A stretch of 64,000 bases of DNA from JABWBH01 sp964526695 (GTDB taxonomy: Bacteria; Planctomycetota; Phycisphaerae; UBA1845). The DNA lies in assembly GCA_964526695.1 (NCBI GenBank), contig CAZGJA010000099.1:1-64000 (forward strand). Direction: 5' to 3'. Position 1 is the first letter of the stretch, and each line of letters begins with the position of its first letter. A program made the position numbers and the translations under genes. Below the pieces are notes generated by a model. The model made no database searches, was not told where the DNA came from, and saw nothing but the letters and a program-made list of their open reading frames with translations. This document shows, piece by piece, positions 34,660 to 43,481 of the stretch.

Positions 34660-35532
34660 TCAGGTCGCCGACTTGACCTGGCCGGGCTTGTCGGCGCGGA
34701 GCGATTCGAGATAGCGCCCATGCCGCCCCATCTCGAACGAGCGCAGCAGGAACCGGCACAGGTATTCCACGTTCTTGTCGCACTGACCATTCGCCAGGAT
34801 CGCCTCGACGCGCTCGCGGATGGCCGCGCCGCTTTGACGCGCGCGGCGCGAGTAAAGCTGCATGTACGCGCGGCGCAGGCTCGTAATGTCCTCCGCCGCG
34901 AACCCGCAGCGCTGCAGCCCCACGCCGTTGACCATGCGGATTTCAGGCCTCGTCCCGCGCGCCGCCACCACGATCATGAACGGCGGCACGTCCGACGTGA
35001 CGCGCGTCATCCCGCCGATGAACGCATGTCGCCCCACGGTGACGAAGTGGTGCAGCGCCGACATGCCGCCCATGTTGACGTGATCCTCCAGGCACACGTG
35101 CCCAGCGAGTTGCGTGTAATTGGCGATGATGCACTGGCTGCCGACCTTGCAGTCATGCGCGATGTGCACGCCGATCAGGAAGAGATTGCCGTCGCCGATG
35201 GAGGTCACGCCGCCGCCGGCCTCGGTGCCGGGGTGAACCGTGACCATCTCGCGGAAGATGTTGCGCTGCCCAATCAGCAGGCGCGTCGGCGCGCCCCGAT
35301 ACTTGCGGTCCTGCGGAGGCGTGCCGATCGCCGCGCCGGGGAACACCTGGCAGCCGGCGCCGAGGCGCGTGTGCCCGTCCACCGTCGCGTGATGATGCAC
35401 GAAGCACCCGTCGCCCAGCTCGACGTCCGGGCCGACGAACGCATACGGGCCGATCTCCACGTCCGCGCCCAGTCTCGCCCGCGGATCCACGATCGCTGTC
35501 GCATGTACGCCCACGCAGAACGTCCTCCCCAC
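34660..35532 (-). CDS. lpxA: UDP-N-acetylglucosamine acyltransferase
   Basis: First step of lipid A synthesis: transfers an acyl chain from acyl-ACP to UDP-GlcNAc in the cytoplasm. At 290 residues it has an N-terminal left-handed beta-helix of hexapeptide repeats and a C-terminal helical domain. The catalytic base is H126 (GVHIAHDCKVG), and the substrate segment FPGAAIGTPPQDRKYRGAPT is typical. It starts at GTG 35532, 6 nt after the lpxC/fabZ stop. Last gene of the operon ompH-lpxD-lpxC/fabZ-lpxA. Confidence 0.96.
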   Translation of the reverse strand: MGRTFCVGVHATAIVDPRARLGADVEIGPYAFVGPDVELGDGCFVHHHATVDGHTRLGAGCQVFPGAAIGTPPQDRKYRGAPTRLLIGQRNIFREMVTVHPGTEAGGGVTSIGDGNLFLIGVHIAHDCKVGSQCIIANYTQLAGHVCLEDHVNMGGMSALHHFVTVGRHAFIGGMTRVTSDVPPFMIVVAARGTRPEIRMVNGVGLQRCGFAAEDITSLRRAYMQLYSRRARQSGAAIRERVEAILANGQCDKNVEYLCRFLLRSFEMGRHGRYLESLRADKPGQVKSAT

Positions 35533-35538
35533 CCTGCC

Positions 35539-36858
35539 CTACTGCGGCTCCGCGTCCACCAGGATGAACTTGATCTCCGCCTCGGCCGCAAGCTCCGTGC
35601 CCACCCGCGCGAACGCCTGGATGTGCCCGATGTTCGACCGCGCGCGAAGCGACTGCACTTCCAGCAGAAGCTGATCGCCGGGGCGCACGGGGCGGCGGAA
35701 ACGCACCTTGTCCAGCGACAGCAGCACCGCCACCTTGCCCTTGTGCTCCAGCTCCTGCGACAGGAGCACGCCGCCGAGCTGCGAGAGCGCCTCAATGATC
35801 AGCACGCCGGGCATGATCGGCTCGCCGGGGTAATGCCCCTGGAAGAACTCCTCGTTGATGGTGACGTTCTTGAGGCCCACCGCGCGGCGCGAGCCTTCCA
35901 GCTCGATGATCCGATCCACCATCAGGAACGGGTACCGATGCGGCAGCAGCCGCTGAATGTGCCGCACGTCGTACACCGCGGGACGGCGAAGGCGCTCGCC
36001 TTCCTTGCGCTCGCGCTCCTTCTCGAGCAGCGCACGCACCATGGCGTGATTGAGCGAGTGGCCGCTCTTGCGCGCGAAGATGCGCCCGACGATGGGACGC
36101 CCCAGCAGGAACAGATCGCCGAGCAGGTCGAGGATCTTGTGCCGCACGCACTCCTCGGGGAATCGCAGCGGGTTGTCGATCGGCCCGTCCTCGCCGAACA
36201 CCAGGATGTCCTGATACGTCAGGTGAAGCCCGAAGCCCATCGCGCGAAGCTGCTGAACTTCTTTCTCCAGCACGAACGTCCGCGCGGGCGCGATCTTGGT
36301 CTCGAAGTCCTCCGGCGTGATCGTCACGCGGTACGTCTGCCGGCCGATCGGCGTCTCCGCGCCGTAGTCGAGGTCGTAGAACACCTCCAGCCGCTCGTCG
36401 TCCGCACGCAGCGGCGGCAGGGCGACGATCTCCGCGTCATCCTCGGCCACGCGAATAAGGTCGCGTACGACGTACACTTCGCCGGGGGCGTCCTGCTCCT
36501 CGATGCCGCTTTCTTTGAGCGTGTCGAGAAACGGAAGCGAGCTGCCGTCCATCGCGGGGACTTCGCCGCCCCGCACCTCAATCTGGAGATTGTCCAGCCT
36601 CAGCGCCGCGCAGGCGCTGAGACAATGCTCGATGGTCTCGATCGAGGCGACGCCGTTCTTCAGCGTCGTGCGCCGGGCGCGCTTCGACACGTTCTCGACG
36701 CGCGCCGCGATGGCCACCGGCGACGGCTGATCCGTGCGGATGAACCAGATGCCCGAATTGGGCGGGGCGGGCTTGAAGCGCAGGCGGCACGGCTCGCCGG
36801 TGAACAACCCGCGTCCTTCAATCTCAATCTCGCGCTTGATCGTTCGTTGATGCCTCAA
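35539..36858 (-). CDS. lpxC/fabZ: Bifunctional LpxC deacetylase / FabZ dehydratase fusion
   Basis: A 439-residue fusion. Residues 1-290 are UDP-3-O-acyl-GlcNAc deacetylase with zinc ligands H78 (ETIEHCL), H240 and D244 (VRHKILDLLGD), and catalytic E77 and H267 (KSGHSLNH). Residues ~295-439 are (3R)-hydroxyacyl-ACP dehydratase with HRYPFLMVD, H342 in FFQGHYPGEPIMPG and the catalytic Glu in IIEALSQ. This fusion is known from Bacteroidetes and Planctomycetes. It ties lipid A formation to fatty acid synthesis. Translation appears to begin at TTG 36858, which gives the family start RHQRTIK and overlaps the lpxD end by 35 bp. The usual GLHTG reads GLFTG. Confidence 0.96.
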   Translation of the reverse strand: MRHQRTIKREIEIEGRGLFTGEPCRLRFKPAPPNSGIWFIRTDQPSPVAIAARVENVSKRARRTTLKNGVASIETIEHCLSACAALRLDNLQIEVRGGEVPAMDGSSLPFLDTLKESGIEEQDAPGEVYVVRDLIRVAEDDAEIVALPPLRADDERLEVFYDLDYGAETPIGRQTYRVTITPEDFETKIAPARTFVLEKEVQQLRAMGFGLHLTYQDILVFGEDGPIDNPLRFPEECVRHKILDLLGDLFLLGRPIVGRIFARKSGHSLNHAMVRALLEKERERKEGERLRRPAVYDVRHIQRLLPHRYPFLMVDRIIELEGSRRAVGLKNVTINEEFFQGHYPGEPIMPGVLIIEALSQLGGVLLSQELEHKGKVAVLLSLDKVRFRRPVRPGDQLLLEVQSLRARSNIGHIQAFARVGTELAAEAEIKFILVDAEPQ

Positions 36859-37876
36859 GGCGTTCCAATCGCGCCCGCAACCGGCGGACTTCCTCGATCA
36901 GGTCCGGCAGACGCCGCACCGCGGCCTGCTCACGAAGCTCGACGCTCGACTCCTGCGCCGGAAAGCCCATGACCGTCTGCCCCTCGGTCGTGGATTTCGC
37001 CACCACCGACAAGGCCGCCAGCGTGGAGCGATCGGCGATGTCCGCCCCGTCCACGGTTCCGCTGCGCCCGGCGAGCACGCAGTAGTCGCCGATGCGCGTG
37101 CTGCCGCTGATGCCCACCTGCGCCACCAGCAGGCCGTGGCGGCCGACGCGGACATTATGCCCGATCTGCACGTGGTTATCAATTTTGACGCCCGCGCCGA
37201 CGCGCGTCGCGCCGAACTTCGCGCGGTCCACGCACGAGCACGAGCCGATCTCCACGTCGTCCTCGATGATGACGATCCCCACGTGCGGCACACGGTGATG
37301 CGATCCTTCATCGAAGTAGAATCCGAACCCGTCGCCGCCGACCACCGCGCCGGCCTTGAGCACCACGCGGTTGCCCAGCACGCACCGATCCGCGATGACC
37401 GCGTTCGGGCCGATGACGCAGTGCTCGCCGAGCGTTGCGCCCGCGCCGATGAATGCGCCCGCGTGCAGCTCGCAGCCCGCCCCCAGGGTCGCGCCCGGGC
37501 CGACCGTCACGAACGGACCGACGCGCACGCCATCTCCCAGCCGCGCGTCGCGGTCGATGAACGCCATCGGATTCACGCCGACCTCCGGCTGCCACCGCTG
37601 CGGCGCGAAGACGGCCAGCGCCAACGCCACCGCGCGATCCACGCGATCGCACAGCAAGGCCGCCATCGGCGTCGCGCCGAAGTCCCGCGGAACCAGCACC
37701 GCCCCCGCGCGGCTCGACGCCAGCTTGCGCGCGTAGCTCGCGCGACTGACAAAGGTCAGCTCGTCAGGTCCGGCCTCGGCGACGTCGGCCACGCCGCGCA
37801 GGACGATCGACGCCTCTCCGCGCAGCGTGGCGCCGACGCGGCGGGCGAGATCCCCGGCGGTGATCGAGAAGCTCAT
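36824..37876 (-). CDS. lpxD: UDP-3-O-acylglucosamine N-acyltransferase
   Basis: Third step of lipid A synthesis, adding the second acyl chain. A 350-residue protein with an N-terminal uridine-binding domain (ITAGDLARRVGATL...PDELTFVSRASYA), a left-handed beta-helix (residues ~105-300) and a C-terminal helix (~315-345, coiled-coil like). The catalytic His is H240 (NHVQIGHNVRVG). The ATG at 37876 overlaps the ompH stop by four bases, so the two are translationally coupled; its 3' end overlaps the lpxC/fabZ start. Confidence 0.96.
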   Translation of the reverse strand: MSFSITAGDLARRVGATLRGEASIVLRGVADVAEAGPDELTFVSRASYARKLASSRAGAVLVPRDFGATPMAALLCDRVDRAVALALAVFAPQRWQPEVGVNPMAFIDRDARLGDGVRVGPFVTVGPGATLGAGCELHAGAFIGAGATLGEHCVIGPNAVIADRCVLGNRVVLKAGAVVGGDGFGFYFDEGSHHRVPHVGIVIIEDDVEIGSCSCVDRAKFGATRVGAGVKIDNHVQIGHNVRVGRHGLLVAQVGISGSTRIGDYCVLAGRSGTVDGADIADRSTLAALSVVAKSTTEGQTVMGFPAQESSVELREQAAVRRLPDLIEEVRRLRARLERLEASTNDQARD

Positions 37877-38595
37877 GGCTGCTTGGGTTCGGGCTTCTTC
37901 GGCTCGGGTTTGCCGGACGCGGGCTTCTGCCCCCCCGCCGGCGGCTGCGGCTTGGCGCCGTCCTTCGGCGGGCTGTCCTTGGCCGCGGCGTCCTTGGCGG
38001 GCTTCGCCGCCGCGCCGGGGTTGCCCGGTCCCTTGCGGAAATCGTCGTTGAGGATCTTGAGCACGTCGTCCGTCAGGTCGATCGTCGGATCCCAGTAGAT
38101 GACCTTCTGAAGCAGAATCTGCTGGCGCATCGTCTTGGAGTCCGGCGCGTCCTGCGTAAGCATGTCGTAGGTGACCACAAGCTGCACGCCGCGCTGCTGT
38201 GCCACCTTCTTGACACTCTCGCGCACGTCGTTGTAGATGTGCAGCAGCGACTCCTTGTGCGAGTTGAGCAGCCCGTCCTCCTCGCGCCGGCTCCACACCT
38301 CGAAGCGCACTTCCGCCTCCCGCACCTCGTCCGACTTCTGCTGAAAGTCCGGCGTGCCCGGCTTGTACGCGTCCTGCAGCGCCTTGCGCGACGACTCGAT
38401 CTGCCCGCGCCGCTTCTCCGCCTCGTCGGACAGGAACTTCTTCTTGGCGAGAAACTCCTCCTCGAGGTAGCCCGTCCGCTCGTACTGCTCGAAGATGCGG
38501 GCGATGTCCACCACCCCCACGTTGCTCTGCGCCTCCGCCCGCGCGACCAGGGCGAACCCCGCCGCCGCGACCCACATCCATCCGCGTGCTTTCAT
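37873..38595 (-). CDS. OmpH/Skp-like periplasmic chaperone
   Basis: A 240-residue exported protein with a signal peptide (MKARGWMWVAAAGFALVARAEAQ region). Skp-family features: VGVVDIARIFEQYERTGYLEEEF, a long charged coiled coil (residues ~30-140) and the end strand VVTYDMLTQDAPD...DPTIDLTDDVLKIL. The tail (~180-240) is a Lys/Pro/Ala-rich low-complexity extension. Skp carries outer-membrane proteins through the periplasm, and its gene commonly precedes lpxD. ATG 38595 is preceded by GAGG 7 nt upstream. BamA, the usual upstream neighbour, is not present here. Confidence 0.88.
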   Translation of the reverse strand: MKARGWMWVAAAGFALVARAEAQSNVGVVDIARIFEQYERTGYLEEEFLAKKKFLSDEAEKRRGQIESSRKALQDAYKPGTPDFQQKSDEVREAEVRFEVWSRREEDGLLNSHKESLLHIYNDVRESVKKVAQQRGVQLVVTYDMLTQDAPDSKTMRQQILLQKVIYWDPTIDLTDDVLKILNDDFRKGPGNPGAAAKPAKDAAAKDSPPKDGAKPQPPAGGQKPASGKPEPKKPEPKQP

Positions 38596-39143
38596 GGAAT
38601 ACCTCATCGTGTAGTTCGCAATCTCGCCGGGCGCCCTCACTGGCGCCGGCACCGGCGCCCGCCGGTCCACGCCGCGGCGCTGGCCCACCGATGGGCATCA
38701 TACCCGGATCCGCGCCGCGTTGAAGCCGGTCGTCTCCCGGAAGCCTGAACCCGAACATGCCCCGACCGTCACGCCCACGCGGGCGGAGGTCGCGTCCACG
38801 ACGTCATGCCGCCGGAATCTCGGCTTCACGAAACCCACAGGCTGGATTCCCGCCTTCGTGGGAACGACGTGCGCCGCCTTCCCCCGCGGGCGGTTGACCC
38901 TTGCGTCATCCGATCCCGGTCCCGTGTCCGCTCCTTCTCCGTTGCAAGGCCCGCTTGGACAGGATGAACAGGATGAACAGGATCGGGAGTGAAACTCCTG
39001 ACCCTCCCCCCATCCTGCTCATCTTGTCAATCATGTCTATTCCTCCCCGCCGGCGCCTGGAGCGGTGCAGGGGCCGTCTGCCGCAGTGCGATCGACGCCT
39101 GCGGCAGCACGGTGGCAGACTGCTGCGGCGCGTTGGCGGAGTG
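38596..39143. other. Intergenic region upstream of ompH with repeats
   Basis: No gene seen. It holds a dRS3-like variant (GGATTCCCGCC...GTGGGAACG, ~38845-38872) and family G copy G2: GGACAGGATGAACAGGATG at 38958 and the inverted CATCCTGCTCATCTTGTC at 39011, forming a hairpin. Confidence 0.7.
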
Positions 39144-39554
39144 CTACGGGGCGGCGGCGGCCTGCTGCGGCGTCTGCACGGCGATGACCAGGACGCCGAC
39201 AAGCACCAGCGCGACGCCGAGCCATTGCGCGGGGGTGAGGCGTTCTTTCAGGGACGGGTGCAGGTAGGCGAAGGTGGCGATGATCGCGTAGCCGCCGCCG
39301 ACCATGATGGGGTACGCCAGCGAAATCTTCAGCGTCTTGCTCTGCAGCGCGTACATGTAGCAGAAGGCGTTCAGCCCGAAGCAGATCAGCCCGCCCAGCA
39401 GCACGGGGCTGGTCAGCACCGCCACCGCCGCGCCGACCGGACCGTCCTTCAGCATCCCCCCCCCCCCGGCAACGGACTTCATCCCCACCTTCATCATCAG
39501 GTTCGCGGCCGCGTTGAGGATCAGCGCGACCACCAAGGCTGCGACGTATTTCAT
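39144..39554 (-). CDS. Small DMT-superfamily membrane protein (SMR/ArnE-like)
   Basis: A 136-residue protein with four membrane helices like the SMR family and ArnE-type flippase subunits. The N-terminal helix aligns with EmrE through LMMK, but the essential proton/substrate-binding Glu14 of EmrE is N14 here. So it is unlikely to be a drug/proton antiporter; a lipid-linked sugar flippase role is possible. The loop between helices 1 and 2 holds GGGG encoded by a run of 12 G on the coding strand (39456-39467), a site prone to slippage that would switch the gene off. AGGAG lies 8 nt before ATG 39554. Confidence 0.75.
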   Translation of the reverse strand: MKYVAALVVALILNAAANLMMKVGMKSVAGGGGMLKDGPVGAAVAVLTSPVLLGGLICFGLNAFCYMYALQSKTLKISLAYPIMVGGGYAIIATFAYLHPSLKERLTPAQWLGVALVLVGVLVIAVQTPQQAAAAP

Positions 39555-40089
39555 GCGAAAAGCTCCTGCACAGACCTCGAACCGGCGTCCGCGCCCGCCC
39601 GCGACCGCGCCGCGGCAGGTTTTAGCGACAGCGGGCCGCGAGGTCATCCCCATCGGGTCGTGGGGTCGTCCCGATCGGGTCGCCTGCCTCGTTTGGCGGC
39701 TGGCGGAAACGGAGAGGAAACCCACGACGGCGACCGGCCCCGCACTGGCGTGCGGGGTTCTGAAACGCGGACTGGCTCACGATTCGGACGGGCGATTCCT
39801 CCACGTTATGAGCAACCTGGCGGAGGACCGCTTCGTTACGACGGAGGACCGCTTCCTCACGGGCGCGGCTCTGTTGACCGCTTCCTCACGGGCGCGGCTC
39901 TAATTTCACAGCCGCGCCATGACGGCGGGGCGCGACTCGACCGGCCCCGCACTGGCGTGCGGGGTTCTGAAAGAGCGCGTGCGTCGGGTCAAGTTACGGC
40001 TTTGTGACTTGCTTCGACGCTTGGCGCTTTCGAGGATGAAGCAGACCCGTGTGTCCGAAATGCGCACCGTTTCTGAAAGGAAAAGTCCC
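39555..40089. other. Repeat-bearing gap before the DUF4139 gene
   Basis: No gene seen. A direct repeat of ~34 bp with hairpin CCCCGCACTGGCGTGCGGGG occurs at 39737-39771 and 39938-39971. Between them are two copies of CGCTTCCTCACGGGCGCGGC (~39846 and ~39880), a motif seen again near 44065. Confidence 0.75.
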
Positions 40090-41928
40090 ATGAATCGCAC
40101 GCTCCTCGTTTGCTTGATGAGTTCCGCCCTCACGACGTTCATTCCGAAACCCGCGTGGGCGGCGCGGGCTTCCTCGTGGGCGACGCAGGACCGCGCGACG
40201 TCAGCGACAGATCGCGCGCCGGCGGCGACGGACCCGGCATCGTTCTCGCGTCTGCCCGTCAAGGAAGTGACGGTCTTCAAGGACGGTCACGCCTTCGTGC
40301 GTCATGCAGGCCGAGTGGCGCTCGACGCGGAGGGCAAGGCGCAACTGGATCGGCTGCCGACGCCCATCATGGGAGCCTTCTGGGTTTCGTCGGTCGAGCC
40401 GCGCCTGCTCAAGAGCGTCACCGCGGGGTGGCGCGATGTCGAGGTCCGCCGCAAAGGCCGCGACCTGATCGACCTCCTCGACGCAAACGTGGGCCGCGCG
40501 GCGATCATCACGGAGGTGGACGGGCCGTCGTACTCGGCCACGATTGAGGACGTTCCGTTCCGACGTAATCCGGAGGGCGACTCCGCCGCGGCGCCGGCAC
40601 CCGTGCAACCCATGTCGCGAAATGGTTCCCCGCCAAGCTCCGGCGTGGAGGTCGTCGTCCTGCGCATGGCGCACGGCGTGCGCGTGGTCCCGCTGAGTCG
40701 CATCCGCGACCTGTCGTTTCCCGAAGGGTACGAGTCGCGCGTGTCGCGCAGCGAGCAGCGGACCGTGCTGACGCTGGGTTTTGCGCCGAGCGTGCGTCCG
40801 GGGTCGAGCGTGGACATCGGCATGGGCTACGTGCAGCGCGGGCTGCGCTGGATTCCCTCCTATCGGTTTGAGGCGATGGAAGGCGGCCGCGCGCATGTGC
40901 TCATGCAGGCCACGCTGCTCAACGAGCTGACCGATCTGGAGGACGTGACGGTGAACCTGGTCATCGGCGTGCCGACGTTCAGTTTCAAGGACACGCTCGA
41001 TCCGATGGCCATGCAGCAGAGCCTGGCGCAGCTCTCCTCGTACTTCCGCGAGGGGGACCGCAACAACATGGCGAACTTCATGAGCAATGCGGTGATGTCG
41101 CAGACGATGCGCATGGGCGAGTATGCCCAGCCGCCCGCGCCGGCGCCGGGAGGCGCGGACCTTGGCCCGGACGCGCCGCAGGGCGGGGCCGTCGAGGATT
41201 TGTTCGTCTGGACGCTGGAACACGTGACGCTTCGCAAGGGGGACCGGATGGTGCTGCCGGTCACCGAGTTCGACGTGACGTATGCGGATCGGTTCGTGCT
41301 CGAAGTGCCGATCAGCCCGCTGCCGGAGATGCGCAATCACTTCAACTCGCAGTATGAGTCGGAGCTATCCAAGCTGCTGACGGCGCCCAAGGTGATGCAC
41401 CGCCTGCGCATCACGAACTCCACCGAGCATCCGCTCACGACCGCGCCGGTGCTGATGCTGCGCGACGGCAGGCCTCTGGGGCAGGGGCTGATGACCTACA
41501 CGCCGCCGCGCGGCACGGTGGACGTGGACGTGACGGCCGCGGTGGGGATCGCGGTGGCGAAGTCGGACTCGGAGGTGGGTCGAACGCCGAAGGATCTGAC
41601 CTGGCGAAGCAACCTCTATCAGCGGATCGACCTGCAAGGGTCGGTGACGCTGACCAATTTCAAGGACACGCCGGTGGACGTTTCCGTCATTCGGCACGTG
41701 CTGGGCCTTGCGGATGAGGCCAGCCACGACGGGAAGCTGCGAAAGCAGAACGTGCTGGAGCTTTCGCCGGGCGCGGGGTCGCGCGGGCTGCCGGAGTGGT
41801 GGTATTGGTATTCCTGGCCCTGGTGGTGGTGGAACGTCAACGGCGTGGGTCGGGTGGACTGGGACGTGCACGTGGAGCCGGGGGCGTCGGTCGAGCTGAC
41901 ATACTCGTGGCACTACTATTACCCGTAG
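40090..41928 (+). CDS. Exported DUF4139-domain protein with Trp-rich C-terminus
   Basis: A 612-residue protein with a signal peptide (LVCLMSSALTTFIPKPAWA). The start of the mature part (VTVFKDGHAFVRHAGRVAL) and the region from ~210 (YVQRGLRWIPSYRFE, LLNELTDLEDVTVNLVIG) match DUF4139/DUF4140 proteins of unknown function. Before the last strands, where the family has a short turn, there is WWYWYSWPWWWW, an extreme Trp/Tyr cluster, and the protein ends SWHYYYP. AAGGA lies ~9 nt before ATG 40090. Envelope location is likely; function unknown. Confidence 0.8.
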   Translation: MNRTLLVCLMSSALTTFIPKPAWAARASSWATQDRATSATDRAPAATDPASFSRLPVKEVTVFKDGHAFVRHAGRVALDAEGKAQLDRLPTPIMGAFWVSSVEPRLLKSVTAGWRDVEVRRKGRDLIDLLDANVGRAAIITEVDGPSYSATIEDVPFRRNPEGDSAAAPAPVQPMSRNGSPPSSGVEVVVLRMAHGVRVVPLSRIRDLSFPEGYESRVSRSEQRTVLTLGFAPSVRPGSSVDIGMGYVQRGLRWIPSYRFEAMEGGRAHVLMQATLLNELTDLEDVTVNLVIGVPTFSFKDTLDPMAMQQSLAQLSSYFREGDRNNMANFMSNAVMSQTMRMGEYAQPPAPAPGGADLGPDAPQGGAVEDLFVWTLEHVTLRKGDRMVLPVTEFDVTYADRFVLEVPISPLPEMRNHFNSQYESELSKLLTAPKVMHRLRITNSTEHPLTTAPVLMLRDGRPLGQGLMTYTPPRGTVDVDVTAAVGIAVAKSDSEVGRTPKDLTWRSNLYQRIDLQGSVTLTNFKDTPVDVSVIRHVLGLADEASHDGKLRKQNVLELSPGAGSRGLPEWWYWYSWPWWWWNVNGVGRVDWDVHVEPGASVELTYSWHYYYP

Positions 41929-42036
41929 CGGCGCGGTGCGAAGAGGACGGCGACGGCGCTGTATCCGACGCGGAAAATGCGGCCTTTCTCGCGACGGCCA
42001 GCGGTCGACCTGGCTCTGGTGCGCGGCGGGCATGGG

Positions 42037-42118
42037 GGGCGGGCGTCCTCGCCCGCCGGCGGGCCAGAGGCCCGACCCCCCCCTCGCCCGTCGGCGGGCC
42101 AGAGGCCCGCCCCCCTAG
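42037..42118. repeat. GC-rich hairpin repeat, family E (copy E2)
   Basis: GGGGCGGGCGTCCTCGCCCGCC followed by two GGGCCAGAGGCCCG units. It lies between the convergent DUF4139 gene and the secreted-protein gene. Confidence 0.8.
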
Positions 42119-42135
42119 CAGGCCGCAGTGCGCTA

Positions 42136-43005
42136 TCAGCCGCAGTCTGCCGTCTTGATCTTCTGGCAGTTCGGCGGATCGATGAGTCGGACGGTTTGCG
42201 CGCCCGTGCGACCGGGCAGGGAGAGCTTGGCCTTGTCGCCGTTGATCGTCGTGGTGAAGTATTCGCCGTTGACCGTCAATCGCGCCGTTTCGCCATCGTG
42301 CGACTCGTCCGCCATGCGCACCGTGGCCTGAAGCTGACCGTTGCGGCAGCGGGCCTTGAGCTTGAGCACGTCGGCCGTGCTCGGACGGGCGGCCACGGCG
42401 CGGAGCGAAGCGGTCAGGCGGATCGTGCCGAGGTCGGGGTTGTTGGGATCCAGCGGCTCCTCGATGTCGAAGTTGCCGGTGAGGACGATCTGCGTGCTCT
42501 CGACGGTGATCGTGCCGGAGAAGTCGCCCGTCGCCGGCGGTTGCGTATCGAGGATGAAGTTCGCCGAGCAGGGGTAGCCGAAGGACTGGAACGTCGAGCA
42601 CATGATGCCGGTGGCCTCGTAGGCGATCGTGCCTTCCTTGACGTAATCCGCGCCGAAGACGGTGAAGTTCGCGCCGGACATCGCGGCGAACGGTTCCGGC
42701 TCGCCGACGTGCAGGACGGCCACGCCGGTTCCGGTGGCGAAGATGTCGCCGAGGAAGCCGTAGTCGAGGTGGAGGTCGATGTTGTCGCGCACGCGAATGG
42801 CGAAGTCCTCGAGCGAGATGTCGCGCGGCGCGTCCGGGCAGTCGAACGCCGCGGTGATGAAGCCCTCCAGCGGGGAGGTGTCAGAGTCGCACTCGGAGAG
42901 GATGCACAGCTCGACCCGCGCGCTGGAGGCGTTCGGGTCAATCTGGAACTCGATCCCGCCCGCGATCATCGCCGCCGCCGCCCACGCCGTCGTCAGAATG
43001 CCCAT
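42136..43005 (-). CDS. Secreted protein with the three-cysteine C-terminal domain
   Basis: A 289-residue protein with a signal peptide (GILTTAWAAAAMIAGG). Residues ~20-210 are beta-rich and unrecognised, with several Cys pairs (CILSECDSD, MCSTFQSFGYPC). The last ~76 residues (42136-42366) are the same module that ends the FG-GAP protein (166-405) and the LamG protein (55535-55762): LKLKARC at its start and NCQKIKTADCG at its end. GGGGGA lies before ATG 43005. Extracellular or periplasmic; function unknown. Confidence 0.75.
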   Translation of the reverse strand: MGILTTAWAAAAMIAGGIEFQIDPNASSARVELCILSECDSDTSPLEGFITAAFDCPDAPRDISLEDFAIRVRDNIDLHLDYGFLGDIFATGTGVAVLHVGEPEPFAAMSGANFTVFGADYVKEGTIAYEATGIMCSTFQSFGYPCSANFILDTQPPATGDFSGTITVESTQIVLTGNFDIEEPLDPNNPDLGTIRLTASLRAVAARPSTADVLKLKARCRNGQLQATVRMADESHDGETARLTVNGEYFTTTINGDKAKLSLPGRTGAQTVRLIDPPNCQKIKTADCG

Positions 43006-43199
43006 GCTTGCTTCCCCCTTTTGCTTCGTTGGATCGCTTCGGCCGCATGCGCGATGCACGAGCCTGTGGCCCCGTGGACGCAGGAATCCGCGGCCCCGGT
43101 AAGTTCGCCATTCTAGCAAAAGCGGGCGCGGGACTCAAAGAAGCGCACGGAACGGCTTATCGGCGCAGGGCAACCGCAGCCTGGACTTACATCCGGGGT

Positions 43200-43425
43200 T
43201 GAGTCGAGACGCGGCGAGCCCGGATGACTCGAGAAGCGGCCGGGTGAGTCGAGACACGTCCGGGTGAGTCGAGACGCGGCGCGCCCGGGTGGCACGGTCT
43301 GGCGTACTCGCCAGGCCGTGGTGGAGATCGGAACTGAAAACTGGCCTTCAGACCGTCACCCCGCGCAGGCGGGGGTCCAGTCCGCAGTGCAAAGTCGCGG
43401 GATTCCCGCCTGCGCGGGAATGACG
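43200..43425. repeat. Mixed repeat block: GTCGAGAC array, family A copy A5, dRS3-like palindromes
   Basis: Four imperfect units of GTCGAGACGCGGC/GGGTGA (43200-43288), a complete family A palindrome (43287-43324), CCCCGCGCAGGCGGGG (43360-43376) and ATTCCCGCCTGCGCGGGAAT (43402-43421), exactly ATTCCC-N8-GGGAAT. The gap 43006-43481 has no gene. Confidence 0.8.
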
Positions 43426-43481
43426 GACGCTGGATTACCGTCTGCGCGGCAGTGACGAGCTTCACTTTCCGCCGCAAGCCG

